Positions 9,702 through 17,731 of a DNA stretch of 64,000 bases are shown one piece after another (the stretch's first letter is position 1; every line of letters starts with the position of its first letter). Source of the DNA: Microseira wollei NIES-4236 (lineage in GTDB: Bacteria > Cyanobacteriota > Cyanobacteriia > Cyanobacteriales > Aerosakkonemataceae). Location of the stretch: the NCBI RefSeq assembly GCF_020521235.1, contig NZ_BLAY01000018.1:1-64000 (forward strand). Direction: 5' to 3'. The position numbers were made by a program, and so were the translations under genes. A model generated the notes under the pieces. It was not told where the DNA came from, did no database searches, and worked only from the letters and a program-made list of their open reading frames with translations.

Positions 9702-10080
9702 GCTGATTGCATTTAGTCGGTCAGGACTGACGCAAAGAAACTTTGGTGATACGCAAAATCCTTGGGAGAGGAAACGAGAGATATGCCTCCCTTCCGCTAC
9801 GCGAACAACGAAGAAACCGGGTTTCTGGCCTCGTGGGGGTATAGGCTGATTGCATTTAGTCGGTTTTAACCGACTTAAGCTATTAGCCAGGGAATTTATT
9901 CCCTGGCGGGATGTATGCTGTAGTCCACCAAATCACGACGATTTTTCATCCAAACCCGGTTTCTTGGCGTCAGCGAGCCAAAAATGGTATCAGAAGTAAC
10001 AGAAAAGGTGTATACTGTAAAAGCACCCAAAATCTCTCAAGTTGGAGTGGATTTAATTGAGAATAATTTTAGTTAAGGTA
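9702..10080. other. Repeat-rich spacer before fdxB
   Basis: This stretch holds a decayed copy of the GAAACCGGG element (about 9723-9836), two copies of a GCTGATTGCATTTAGTCGG motif (about 9703 and 9846) and another partial arm near 9951-9975. I see no gene. The conserved nif-type regulatory module begins at 10086. Confidence 0.6.
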
Positions 10081-10085
10081 GGCAA

Positions 10086-10229
10086 TTGAGTACTCAAATA
10101 CCCGCACCCCTACCCATAAATACTCGTACCTATATTAAAAAATACTAGCCCCCCAACCCCAAAGAAAATTTGAAAGGCTGATTCTATTGGGTTTGGGGCG
10201 GTTGAGTACAAGCTTAATTAGTTTAATAA
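10086..10229 (+). promoter_or_regulatory. Conserved nif module upstream of fdxB-cox
   Basis: A TTGAGTAC box at 10086 (here part of the palindrome TTGAGTACTCAA) is followed ten bases on by three AAATAC-type repeats starting at 10096, 10118 and 10140, so the period is 22 bp. Their C-rich tails read like GCACCCCTACCC. A second TTGAGTAC begins at 10202, exactly 62 bp after the third repeat. It is followed after 16 bp by TAATAA (10224-10229), giving a -35/-10-like layout 136 bp before the fdxB start. The same geometry occurs at nifB and nifP. The protein that binds is not shown; CnfR (PatB), the known activator of nifB and nifP in Leptolyngbya, is a candidate. Confidence 0.85.
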
Positions 10230-10364
10230 ATCTGAATGCGTCCGCGCCCAAAAAGTCGATTCAGAGGCATTTGGTATAAGCGAAGGAATAGGACGCGCTG
10301 AAAGCAAGCACTACTGCTGTAGGCGATCGCAATCTCAGCATTATTTGGAAGGAGAACAGTTTTC

Positions 10365-10658
10365 ATGGCATTAGTAACTGGCGTAACCCTTGGGGGTAAA
10401 ACTTGGACTCCTAAATTTGTCCAGGAAATTGACCAAGATAAATGTATCGGATGCGGTCGCTGCTTTAAGGCGTGTGGTCGCAATGTCCTGGAGCTAAAAG
10501 CGCTCAACGAAGATGGAGAATTTGTCGAGGATGAGGAAGACGAGGAAATCGAACGCAAGGTGATGACCATCGCTTATTCCGAACTTTGTATTGGTTGTCA
10601 AGCTTGTGCCAGAATTTGTCCCAAGGATTGCTATACTCACTCCCCACTGGAAAACTAA
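10365..10658 (+). CDS. fdxB: Ferredoxin III, nif-specific 2[4Fe-4S]
   Basis: This 97-residue protein carries two cluster motifs: [12 protein letters not shown] at about residues 28-39 and [15 protein letters not shown] near the C-terminus. An acidic insert (DEEDEEIER) lies between them. This matches nif-associated ferredoxin III, a small soluble electron carrier thought to feed nitrogenase or its assembly. An AGGAG stands ten bases before the ATG. It is the first gene after a nif-type regulatory module and precedes the cox genes on the same strand by about 400 bp, so co-control is likely although co-transcription is not shown. Confidence 0.95.
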   Translation: MALVTGVTLGGKTWTPKFVQEIDQDKCIGCGRCFKACGRNVLELKALNEDGEFVEDEEDEEIERKVMTIAYSELCIGCQACARICPKDCYTHSPLEN

Positions 10659-11061
10659 GGGAAAGGGGGAAAGGGGGAAAGGGGGAAGGATGAACAAACA
10701 CTTTTCCCTTACCCCTTACCGCTTTCACCTTTTCCCTTCTTAGATTGTTGGGTTTCATTACCTCAATCCAACCTAGACTTCTATAAATGTGAATTTTTTC
10801 AAATAACAAGTAAAATTTGATACATCAAATCGGTGAAACTTCAGAAGCGTTACGGCTGGCTGTTGGCTCTATCGCAAGAAATAGGTAAATGCTCTCGGCT
10901 ATTAAGAAATAGTTATGAATAACTTGGTAGAACTCGTTTCACCTCTACCTTAAGAAATAGTCGGGATTCGCAGTTAACTGGTATCCAAAATCACAATTTA
11001 ACCGGGCGGCGGCGATCAGCAATCGCCGATCGAAAAGCCGCCCAAACTAAGGAAGAAACAC
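10659..11061. other. fdxB-coxB spacer with a hairpin in the coxB leader
   Basis: About 400 bp without a gene. After fdxB there is a G-rich run of GGGGGAAA units (10660-10690). Near the coxB end a two-part stem forms: GGGCGGC (11004-11010) pairs with GCCGCCC (11037-11043), enclosing CGGCGAT / ATCGCCG (11010-11016, 11022-11028). It ends 18 bases before the coxB start and next to its ribosome binding site (AAGGAAG), so it could affect translation; this is inference. Confidence 0.5.
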
Positions 11062-12072
11062 ATGAACCAAATTCCTTCATCAATCTTGGCCCTGGTGGCT
11101 GGCATTGTCATTACCCTTGTCAGCTTCTGGTATGGTCAAAATAACAACTTGATGCCAGTACAGGCATCGGAACAAGCGCCGCTGGTAGATGAGTTTTTTA
11201 ACGTGATGGTGGGCATCGCCACGGCGCTGTTTATTGTGGTGGAAGGAACCATCCTGTATTTTGCGATCAAATATCGCCAACGGGCGGGGGATGAAACCGA
11301 CGGCGTGCCGGTGAGCGAAAACTTTGCCCTAGAAGTGTTTTGGACGGCAATTCCGGCAATTATCGTCATGGGGTTGGGAATCTACAGCGTTGAAGTGTAC
11401 CGCGATATGGGGGGCTTCGATACGGGGCATCAGATGATGGCGCACGTCCATCATGCCCCATCCCATAAAGCTAAAATGTCTGGCAGCGCAGTAGCAGCAC
11501 CCCTAATTGCCGATTCAGAAGGAATGGCATCTGAGGCACAAGCAGCTGCGGTTGAGAAAAAATACGGCTTTGGTGTTGCACCAGAGGATCAAGGCAAACC
11601 AGCAGATGTGTCTGTAAACGTAACCGGGATGCAGTTTGCTTGGATTTTTAACTATCCAGACAGCGGCGTTGTCTCTGGGGAACTGCACGTCCCCGTGGGT
11701 GAAACGGTGGAACTCAACCTTTCTGCTACCGACGTGATTCACTCGTTCTGGGTACCTGAGTTCCGCCTCAAGCAAGATGTGATGCCGGGACTCCCCAGCA
11801 AACTGAACTTTGTTGCCACTAAGACGGGGGAATTTGCCGTAGTTTGCACGGAATTGTGCGGAGGTTACCACGGCTCAATGAGAACGCGGGTAATCGTTCA
11901 TACACCGGAAGAGTATGACACCTGGCTGAAAGAAAACCAAATTGCTCAGCAGCAAGATATGCAAAATGCGGTGGCGGTGAACCCAACCGAGTTATCCACA
12001 GCGGAATTTTTGGCTCCCTACGTCGCAGAAATGGGGATTACCGCCGACACTCTGGCTCAAATTCATCCATAG
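11062..12072 (+). CDS. coxB: Cytochrome c oxidase subunit II (CuA)
   Basis: Subunit II takes electrons from cytochrome c or plastocyanin through the CuA site and passes them to subunit I. The 336-residue protein has an N-terminal hydrophobic segment and a second membrane helix (about residues 45-70). The periplasmic/lumenal cupredoxin domain follows, with an intact CuA set: His in VIHSFWVPEF, then CTELCGGYHGSM near residues 274-285. A His-rich linker (about residues 118-140) joins helix 2 to the cupredoxin domain. The intact site argues for a cytochrome oxidase, not a quinol oxidase. It is first in coxB-coxA-coxC. Confidence 0.96.
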   Translation: MNQIPSSILALVAGIVITLVSFWYGQNNNLMPVQASEQAPLVDEFFNVMVGIATALFIVVEGTILYFAIKYRQRAGDETDGVPVSENFALEVFWTAIPAIIVMGLGIYSVEVYRDMGGFDTGHQMMAHVHHAPSHKAKMSGSAVAAPLIADSEGMASEAQAAAVEKKYGFGVAPEDQGKPADVSVNVTGMQFAWIFNYPDSGVVSGELHVPVGETVELNLSATDVIHSFWVPEFRLKQDVMPGLPSKLNFVATKTGEFAVVCTELCGGYHGSMRTRVIVHTPEEYDTWLKENQIAQQQDMQNAVAVNPTELSTAEFLAPYVAEMGITADTLAQIHP

Positions 12073-12106
12073 CAATCGCAAGCAGTTAACGGTTAACAGT
12101 TAAGCT

Positions 12107-13798
12107 ATGACACAAGCACAAACTCCAGTAGAAAAGTCACAACTTTCGCCAAGTAGTTCCCACAGTGGGCATCCCAAGGCGTGGAAATGGTACGACTACT
12201 TCACCTTCAACATCGACCATAAGGTGATTGGGATTCAGTACATGGTGATGGCGTTTATTTTCTACTTAGTTGGCGGCGCGATGGCGGAGGCGATGCGGAC
12301 AGAACTGTATACGCCCGACCCCGACTTTCTCGACCCCAATTTGTACAACGCCTTCATGACCAATCACGGGACGATCATGATTTTTTATTGGATCGTCCCC
12401 GTTGCAATTGGGGGATTTGGCAACTTTTTAGTGCCGCTGATGATTGGCACGAGGGATTTAGCATTCCCCCGACTCAACGCCGCCGCGTTTTGGCTTAACC
12501 CCCCGGCAGGGTTATTGTTAATCGCCAGTTTCTTCTTTGGTGGTGGCGCCCAAGCGGGTTGGACTTCCTATCCGCCCTTAAGCGAGATTACCGCACCGAT
12601 AGGTCAGACCTTCTGGATTCTTTCCATCGTTTTAGTGGGGACTAGCTCGATTTTGGGGTCGCTCAACTTTGTGATTACGATCTGGAAGATGAAACTTCCC
12701 AGCATGAAGTGGGATCAGCTACCTTTGTTCTGCTGGGCGATTATGGCAACTTCGATTTTGGCACTGTGTTCTACGCCGGTGCTAGCAATTGGATTGTTGT
12801 TGCTATTGTTTGACATTAACTTCGGCACTTCGTTCTTTAAACCCGATGCAGGCGGGAACATCGTTATTTACCAGCACTTGTTCTGGTTTTATTCCCATCC
12901 GGCGGTGTATCTGATGATTCTGCCGATTTTCGGGATTATGTCGGAAGTGATTCCGGTACACGCGCGCAAGCCGATTTTTGGGTATAAAGCGATCGCATAC
13001 TCCAGCTTAGCCATCTGCTTCGTCGGGTTGTTCGTCTGGGTACACCACATGTTTACCAGCGGCACGCCTCCCTGGATGCGGATGTTCTTCACCATTTCTA
13101 CCCTGATCGTCGCAGTTCCCACCGGCGTGAAAATCTTTAGCTGGATGGCTACTCTCTGGGGCGGTAAAATCCGCTATACCAGCGCCATGCTCTTCGCTAT
13201 CGGTTTGCTGGCAATGTTCGTGATGGGCGGCTTGAGTGGCGTTATGTTGGGTAATGCTCCCTTTGACGTTCACGTCCACGATACTTACTTTGTGGTGGCT
13301 CACTTCCACTACGTACTGTTTGGCGGTTCGGTGTTCGGTATTTACGCGGGTGTGTACCACTGGTTCCCCAAAATCACCGGAAGGATGATGAATGAAACCC
13401 TGGGTCGCATTCACTTCCTCCTCACCTTCATCGGCACTAACTTGACCTTCCTACCGATGCACCAGTTAGGTTTGCAAGGTATGCCCCGTCGCGTCGCCAT
13501 GTACGACCCGCAATTTACTACCATCAACCAGATTTGCACCTATGGTGCGATCGTCCTGGGTCTGTCGGTGATTCCGTTCTACATCAACGCCATTTGGAGT
13601 TGGATTGCCGGACCAAAAGCTGAAGGTAACCCCTGGAAAGGTCTGTCCTTGGAATGGACAACCGACTCGCCCCCATTGATCGAAAACTGGGAAGTGTTAC
13701 CAGTTGTCACTCACGGCCCTTACGACTATGGTATGAATGGTCGCAGTGGGTCAGAAAAACCAGCTACCGCGACAGAACCTACTGTGTCTGTGAATTAA
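12107..13798 (+). CDS. coxA: Cytochrome c oxidase subunit I
   Basis: The 563-residue catalytic subunit has twelve membrane helices and binds heme a and the heme a3-CuB centre where oxygen is reduced. Key pieces visible are NHGTIMIFYW (low-spin heme ligand region, helix 2), YSHPAVYL near residues 261-268 (CuB His and cross-linked Tyr), VHHMF (CuB ligands) and HDTYFVVAHFHYVL (heme ligands, helix 10). The YSHPAV form lacks the Glu of the GHPEV type, as in A2-type heme-copper oxidases. The start lies 34 bp after coxB. The placement beside fdxB under a nif-type module suggests a role in oxygen removal during nitrogen fixation. Confidence 0.97.
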   Translation: MTQAQTPVEKSQLSPSSSHSGHPKAWKWYDYFTFNIDHKVIGIQYMVMAFIFYLVGGAMAEAMRTELYTPDPDFLDPNLYNAFMTNHGTIMIFYWIVPVAIGGFGNFLVPLMIGTRDLAFPRLNAAAFWLNPPAGLLLIASFFFGGGAQAGWTSYPPLSEITAPIGQTFWILSIVLVGTSSILGSLNFVITIWKMKLPSMKWDQLPLFCWAIMATSILALCSTPVLAIGLLLLLFDINFGTSFFKPDAGGNIVIYQHLFWFYSHPAVYLMILPIFGIMSEVIPVHARKPIFGYKAIAYSSLAICFVGLFVWVHHMFTSGTPPWMRMFFTISTLIVAVPTGVKIFSWMATLWGGKIRYTSAMLFAIGLLAMFVMGGLSGVMLGNAPFDVHVHDTYFVVAHFHYVLFGGSVFGIYAGVYHWFPKITGRMMNETLGRIHFLLTFIGTNLTFLPMHQLGLQGMPRRVAMYDPQFTTINQICTYGAIVLGLSVIPFYINAIWSWIAGPKAEGNPWKGLSLEWTTDSPPLIENWEVLPVVTHGPYDYGMNGRSGSEKPATATEPTVSVN

Positions 13799-13801
13799 TT
13801 C

Positions 13802-13950
13802 GGTAATGGGTAATAGGTAATGGGTAATGGGTAATGGGTAATGGGTAATGGGTAATTTTAGATTTAGATTAGATCTGCAATTACCAATTCCCAATTACCA
13901 ATTCCCAATTACCAATTCCCAATTACCAATTCCCAATTAACAATTACCAA
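13802..13950. repeat. Heptamer repeats between coxA and coxC
   Basis: Two opposed short tandem arrays fill most of the coxA-coxC gap: GGGTAAT units at about 13802-13858 and CAATTACC / CAATTCCC units at about 13878-13950. They are partly complementary and could fold on each other in the transcript. These are cyanobacterial STRR-type repeats and do not code for anything recognisable. Confidence 0.8.
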
Positions 13951-13958
13951 GGAGTACT

Positions 13959-14600
13959 ATGCAAGGTTCAACTGTTAACCCACCCGAAGTTATTGTTAAC
14001 TCCTCCGTCCCGCCAGCAACAGCGGTATCCACCGACCACGCCCATGAAGAGCATGGAGATTTTCGAGTTTTGGGACTGTTAACGTTCCTGATATCTGAAT
14101 CTCTGATGTTTGGGGCGCTGTTCGCCACCTATTTAATCTTGCGCGGCGGGGCGGAAGTTTGGCCTCCCGAAGGCACGGAAGTCGAATTATTTTTGCCGAC
14201 AATTAACACGATCATTCTGGTTTCCAGCAGTTTCGTCATTCACATGGGCGATACGGCAATTAAAAAGAATGATGTCAAAGGAATGCGCCTGTGGTATGCC
14301 ATCACCGCCATCATGGGTGCCATATTCTTGGGCGGTCAAGCTTACGAATACTTGACCCTGGGATATGGTTTAACCACGAACATCTTTTCTAACTGTTTCT
14401 ACATGATGACAGGGTTCCACGGTTTACACGTATTCGTGGGGCTATTGCTAATTTTGGGTGTTTTGTGGCGTTCTCGTCGTCCCGGTCATTATTCCAATAC
14501 CAAGCATACAGGCATCGAGATGGCAGAAATCTACTGGCACTTTGTAGATATCATCTGGGTGATTCTGTTTACCTTGCTGTACATCATGACCCAGTTTTAA
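13959..14600 (+). CDS. coxC: Cytochrome c oxidase subunit III
   Basis: The 213-residue protein has five hydrophobic segments and the subunit III features LISESLMFGALFATY, a Glu-containing helix, and TGFHGLHVFVGLLL followed by EIYWHFVDIIWVILF. Subunit III stabilises the oxidase core. An AGGAG stands before the ATG, separated from coxA by a repeat-filled gap of 160 bp. It is the third gene of the coxB-coxA-coxC set. Length and helix count are usual for the shorter bacterial CtaE type. Confidence 0.95.
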   Translation: MQGSTVNPPEVIVNSSVPPATAVSTDHAHEEHGDFRVLGLLTFLISESLMFGALFATYLILRGGAEVWPPEGTEVELFLPTINTIILVSSSFVIHMGDTAIKKNDVKGMRLWYAITAIMGAIFLGGQAYEYLTLGYGLTTNIFSNCFYMMTGFHGLHVFVGLLLILGVLWRSRRPGHYSNTKHTGIEMAEIYWHFVDIIWVILFTLLYIMTQF

Positions 14601-14702
14601 TTGGTGAGAGCTAATGGCTAATAGCTAATAGTAAAACAGGCAATTAGCCATTAGCTATTAGCAATTACCAATTACCCATTCAAACTTATCAGGTTTCTCA
14701 AA

Positions 14703-15194
14703 ATGTTAGTTGCTGAAGAAAGATATTCATGGTATCAAGTTCCCGCCGATGTCAAAAATTTGTTGAAGTTGGCAGCAGATAACTGGGACAATACCCCAAT
14801 AGCCGAGAAATACATCAACGAAGCGCTGGGAAAAAGTTCGGAAAATATAGACGTTTTGGTGACGGCGTATCGTTTCTTTTTCTATAAAAATAAGTTTCCC
14901 CAAGCACTGGAAGCTGCGGACAAAGTCATCGATATTGTTAAAAATACGGAAAAATTACCCGATGATTGGCAGGAACTTAAGCCGATATTGAGCGAGCGGC
15001 AAAACGAGCAGTTAATCAGGTTATATTTAAGCGCTTATGCAGGTTATGGCTTTATTTTAGCCCGATTGGGACAGCTAGAAAAAGCGAAAGAAATAGCGGC
15101 GCGGGTGAAAGAAATTGATGTGAAAAAGGAGTTTGGCGCATCGGTTGTGTTTGATATTCTGACACGCCCGCCGGAAGATGAAGACGAAGATTAA
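14703..15194 (+). CDS. Helical-repeat (TPR-like) protein of unknown function
   Basis: I do not recognise a named family for this 163-residue soluble protein. The sequence is strongly helical with TPR-like spacing: AEKYINEALGKSSENIDVLV and RLGQLEKAKEIAARVKEID resemble paired antiparallel helices, as do KFPQALEAADKVIDIV. The C-terminus is acidic (PPEDEDED). There is no signal peptide or membrane helix. It follows coxC by about 100 bp on the same strand and precedes a strong terminator-like hairpin, so it is probably the last gene of the fdxB-cox unit. A role in oxidase assembly or interaction is possible but only inferred from position. Confidence 0.75.
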   Translation: MLVAEERYSWYQVPADVKNLLKLAADNWDNTPIAEKYINEALGKSSENIDVLVTAYRFFFYKNKFPQALEAADKVIDIVKNTEKLPDDWQELKPILSERQNEQLIRLYLSAYAGYGFILARLGQLEKAKEIAARVKEIDVKKEFGASVVFDILTRPPEDEDED

Positions 15195-15230
15195 GCAGGT
15201 AGACTCAGAAAACAGAAGGAAGCTTTGAAG

Positions 15231-15268
15231 CTCACGGTTCGCTGATTTGAAAATGAGCGAACCGTGAG
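15231..15268 (+). terminator. Hairpin terminator after the cox unit
   Basis: CTCACGGTTCGCT (15231-15243) pairs perfectly with 15256-15268 around a 12-base loop, followed by TTATTATTTA. The 13-bp stem begins 37 bp after the last stop of the fdxB-cox group and likely ends that transcript. The T-tract is interrupted by A, so efficiency is uncertain. Confidence 0.7.
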
Positions 15269-15440
15269 TTATTATTTAGAGGAAATTTGAAAGTAGCCAG
15301 TTGGATGGGGGATGTTGTCCCATTTTTCCTTGTTGTGTTTTATGGGGTTTCCCTCATTGGTTTATCGATGAAGCCACTAGGGTTATGGATGGTAGAACTA
15401 CGACAGTAAGTAGGTGAGTATAAATAAACTGAACACAGGG

Positions 15441-15766
15441 CAGGCGGGACGCCCACCCCACAAGAGATCTGAAATTCTTGTGGGGTGGGACGCAGGCGGG
15501 ACGCCCACCCCACAAGAGATCTGAAATTCTTGTGGGGTGGGCATTCTGCCCGGACGCCCACCCCACAAGAGATCTGAAATTCTTGTGGGGTGGGACGGCA
15601 GGCGGGACGCCCACCCCACAAGAGATCTGAAATTCTTGTGGGGTGGGCATTCTGCCCGGACGCCCACCCCACAAGAGATCTGAAATTCTTGTGGGGTGGG
15701 ACGCAGGCGGGACGCCCACCCCACAAGAGATCTGAAATTCTTGTGGGGTGGGCATTCTGCCCGCCC
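15441..15766. repeat. Six-copy tandem array of a palindromic element
   Basis: A palindrome with 14-bp arms (CCCACCCCACAAGA and its complement, 10-base loop) is repeated six times at a 50-53 bp period, with the unit starting near 15451, 15501, 15554, 15607, 15660 and 15712. Two linker types occur between copies, ACGCAGGCGGG and CATTCTGCCCGG. Open frames across it are artefacts of the repeat. One single related copy lies at 51260-51324 in the nifB leader. The rest of 15269-15926 shows no supported gene. Confidence 0.9.
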
Positions 15767-15926
15767 TATGCTTAGATAACTATTTTCACTTTATTTACCT
15801 GCACCTACTTACCCAATCCATTCAGTTGCGAATTTATTTTCCTACATCTGCCAACTCGTTATCCTGGGTTGGACTTGTAAGCAACTGCGTATTCGAGTCT
15901 TCAAGAAGGCTCGTGCCGCAGCCGGA

Positions 15927-16073
15927 ATGGAGACGAAGTTCCCCAAAGTGGCATTAGCAATGGTAACTGGCTTGGTTGTTTTTCTCATCGGCTTGATATA
16001 CTCGGCACTGAACGGAGAAGATGCAACAGAAGCAAAAAGATTAGCCCAGGCGCAACTAGGAGAGCATAACTAA
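15927..16073 (+). pseudogene. 5' half of a small membrane-protein gene split by the tnpB element
   Basis: An ATG frame of 48 codons encodes a short charged N-terminus, one clear membrane helix (VALAMVTGLVVFLIGLIYSA) and a KRLAQAQLGEHN tail. Its stop (16071-16073) falls at the left edge of the IS200/IS605 element. The other side of the element continues with an open frame CSVEQQYAYHVTGIQWSG that begins in phase at 17470. Joining the two gives an 87-residue single-helix protein with a small soluble domain, so the element most likely interrupted one gene. I do not recognise the family. Confidence 0.6.
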
Positions 16074-16178
16074 ATAGCCAAATAATTAGCTAAAATTGCT
16101 CAAAGTTAACCACCGCGACCAAGGAAAGCTATACAGGAAAAACCGCAGAACTTGGGTCACCTAATCGGAGTGTAGACC

Positions 16179-17357
16179 ATGTACGCCCTCAAGCGAGAAC
16201 TAAAACTAAATAACAGAGAAATCTCGCTCCTGCGCGGTATCGCTGGCTTCAAACGCTTGGTCTATAACTTTGGCTTATACATGCTGCAAGCCAGCTGGCA
16301 CTTTGATGGCGTCAAAGCCTCGGACTCCCGCAGAATTGACGCCATCAAACAAGTCTTCACTCAAGTAGTGATGAAAGCATCTGAAAACGCCTGGATGACG
16401 CAATACCCATCCACCGTATACCAATCAGCATTTATCGACTTAAAGGAGGCATGTTCCAGGTGGCGTCAAGGCAAAGCCTTATTTCCCAAACCAAAGACCA
16501 AAAAGAAAGGCGACTCATTTAGAGTTTACAAAACATCAGGCATCTACCCCCAAAAAGGTCAACCGGCACTACCATTCACCAATCGGGTGGTCATCAACCC
16601 AGGTAAAAAGATTAAACTGCCAGGATTAAAGCCATTCCGACTTAAAGAGAGAATCGATTTTACCTGTAGTTCTCAGACCTTCACCGTTTCTAGAACTGCC
16701 GATAAATGGTTTGTTTCCTTTGTGTTAGATGTCGCTAAAATTCCGCCAAATTTCCATCCAATTGAAACGATTGGCGTCGATTTAGGCGTCAAAACCTTAG
16801 CAACTTGTTCCGATGGCACCGTTTACCAGATGCCAGCTGCAACCAAAGAGGCGAAAACCAAGCTCAGCCAGCTGCAATGGCGCAATCGCAACAAGGTCAA
16901 GGGCAATAAAAGGATGAAGATAAAAGCATCAAATAATGCGCGAAAATTCTACGCGCGCGTGGCGGCATTACATGCCAGGATGGCTAACATTCGGCGAGAC
17001 ACCACTCAAAAGATGACGACTGATTTAAGTCGCAGAGCTTATAGAATTCGGATCGAAGATCTCAATGTAGCTGGAATGCTGGCTAACCATAAATTAGCCA
17101 GTGCTATTAGCGATCGTTGCTTCTACGAAATTCGTCGTCAGTTAATCTACAAGCAGTCTCATTACGCTACAAAGGTTGAGTTGGTTGACCAATGGTATCC
17201 CAGTTCTAAGACTTGTTCGCAGTGCCATCACGTTCAACCAATGAAATTATCAGAGCGCGTGTTTCGCTGCTCATGTTGCGGGCATGTCCAAGACCGCGAT
17301 CTGAACGCGGCAATCAATCTGGAACATGCTCCTAACGATCAAGTACGGTTGGCTTGA
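16179..17357 (+). CDS. tnpB: TnpB RNA-guided endonuclease (IS200/IS605 OrfB)
   Basis: The 392-residue protein is full length with no frame break. It shows the RuvC triad in order: GVDLGVKTLA (Asp, about residue 206), RIEDLNVAGM (Glu, about residue 291) and DRDLNAAINLE (Asp, about residue 376). A four-Cys zinc finger (CSQC ... CSCC) lies between the last two. TnpB nucleases are guided by an RNA made from the element's right end to cut donor sites and favour transposon retention. The N-terminal region has the usual helical Wed/Rec part (LVYNFGLYMLQ). All catalytic residues are present, so it may be active. Confidence 0.93.
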   Translation: MYALKRELKLNNREISLLRGIAGFKRLVYNFGLYMLQASWHFDGVKASDSRRIDAIKQVFTQVVMKASENAWMTQYPSTVYQSAFIDLKEACSRWRQGKALFPKPKTKKKGDSFRVYKTSGIYPQKGQPALPFTNRVVINPGKKIKLPGLKPFRLKERIDFTCSSQTFTVSRTADKWFVSFVLDVAKIPPNFHPIETIGVDLGVKTLATCSDGTVYQMPAATKEAKTKLSQLQWRNRNKVKGNKRMKIKASNNARKFYARVAALHARMANIRRDTTQKMTTDLSRRAYRIRIEDLNVAGMLANHKLASAISDRCFYEIRRQLIYKQSHYATKVELVDQWYPSSKTCSQCHHVQPMKLSERVFRCSCCGHVQDRDLNAAINLEHAPNDQVRLA

Positions 17358-17469
17358 CCGGAACTTAACGCCTGTGGACAAGTAGGAGCCGACTCCCTTG
17401 GTGGAAGCAGGAAGCAGACCCTCCAAAAGTTATTTTGGTTGAATGGTAAACTTCGAGCAAGTTTAGCTA
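17358..17469 (+). ncRNA. Candidate omega (right-end guide) RNA region of TnpB
   Basis: In IS200/IS605 systems the guide RNA overlaps the 3' end of tnpB and the element's right end, with the guide taken from flanking DNA. The stretch between the tnpB stop and the inferred right boundary is non-coding, rich in short stems (for example GACTCCC / GGGAG-like pairs near 17390) and ends at the interrupted host gene. The 5' end of the RNA probably lies inside tnpB. No RNA evidence is available; this is placed by analogy. Confidence 0.4.
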
Positions 17470-17589
17470 TGTTCTGTAGAGCAGCAATATGCCTATCACG
17501 TAACCGGAATACAGTGGTCTGGCAATAATGTGTCTGTAAATGTTACGGCGTATTCCGACAGTGAGATTCGTTTTACAAAAGTCAACTAA
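17470..17589 (+). pseudogene. 3' half of the small gene split by the tnpB element
   Basis: A 39-codon open stretch begins right after the element's right end and ends in a stop at 17587-17589. It encodes CSVEQQYAYHVTGIQWSGNN and then a beta-rich segment with VSVNVTAYSDSEIRF. It has no start codon of its own in a sensible place. In phase with 15927-16070 it restores a continuous 87-codon gene. This supports insertion into a functional gene as the origin of both fragments. Confidence 0.6.
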
Positions 17590-17731
17590 AACTGACAATC
17601 CCCTTGCACACCGCGCATGACAACGATTGATTGAGGCAGAAAACCCACTTGCGGTGAGTGAAGTCAGTCGTAATTTATGATCAAATTTGAGACGGATTGT
17701 ATGCAGATTTGAAAAAGTGATTTGGCAGGAT

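Larger units (their letters stand above)
16071..17469 (+). mobile_element. IS200/IS605-type element carrying intact tnpB
   Basis: The element is defined by the interruption of a small gene: the host reading frame leaves at 16070 and resumes at 17470. It contains one gene, tnpB, and no tnpA, so it depends on a transposase elsewhere or is maintained by TnpB alone. The 3' segment (17358-17469) includes GCAGGAAGCAG and ends in GTTTAGCTA, features I expect of the right end and the overlapping guide (omega) RNA. No target duplication is expected for this family. Boundaries are good to within a few bases. Confidence 0.7.

Noticed and set aside
13007-13414. His-rich 135-codon frame opposite coxA
   Set aside because: Antisense to conserved coxA helices; the composition follows from the coding strand.
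15340-15755. Overlapping 108-133 codon frames with repeated GVGVPPA-like peptides
   Set aside because: They translate the six-copy palindrome array in three frames; this is an artefact of a 50-53 bp repeat.
15441-15766. Six-copy array considered as a CRISPR
   Set aside because: The parts between the palindromes are only two short linkers that recur, not unique spacers.
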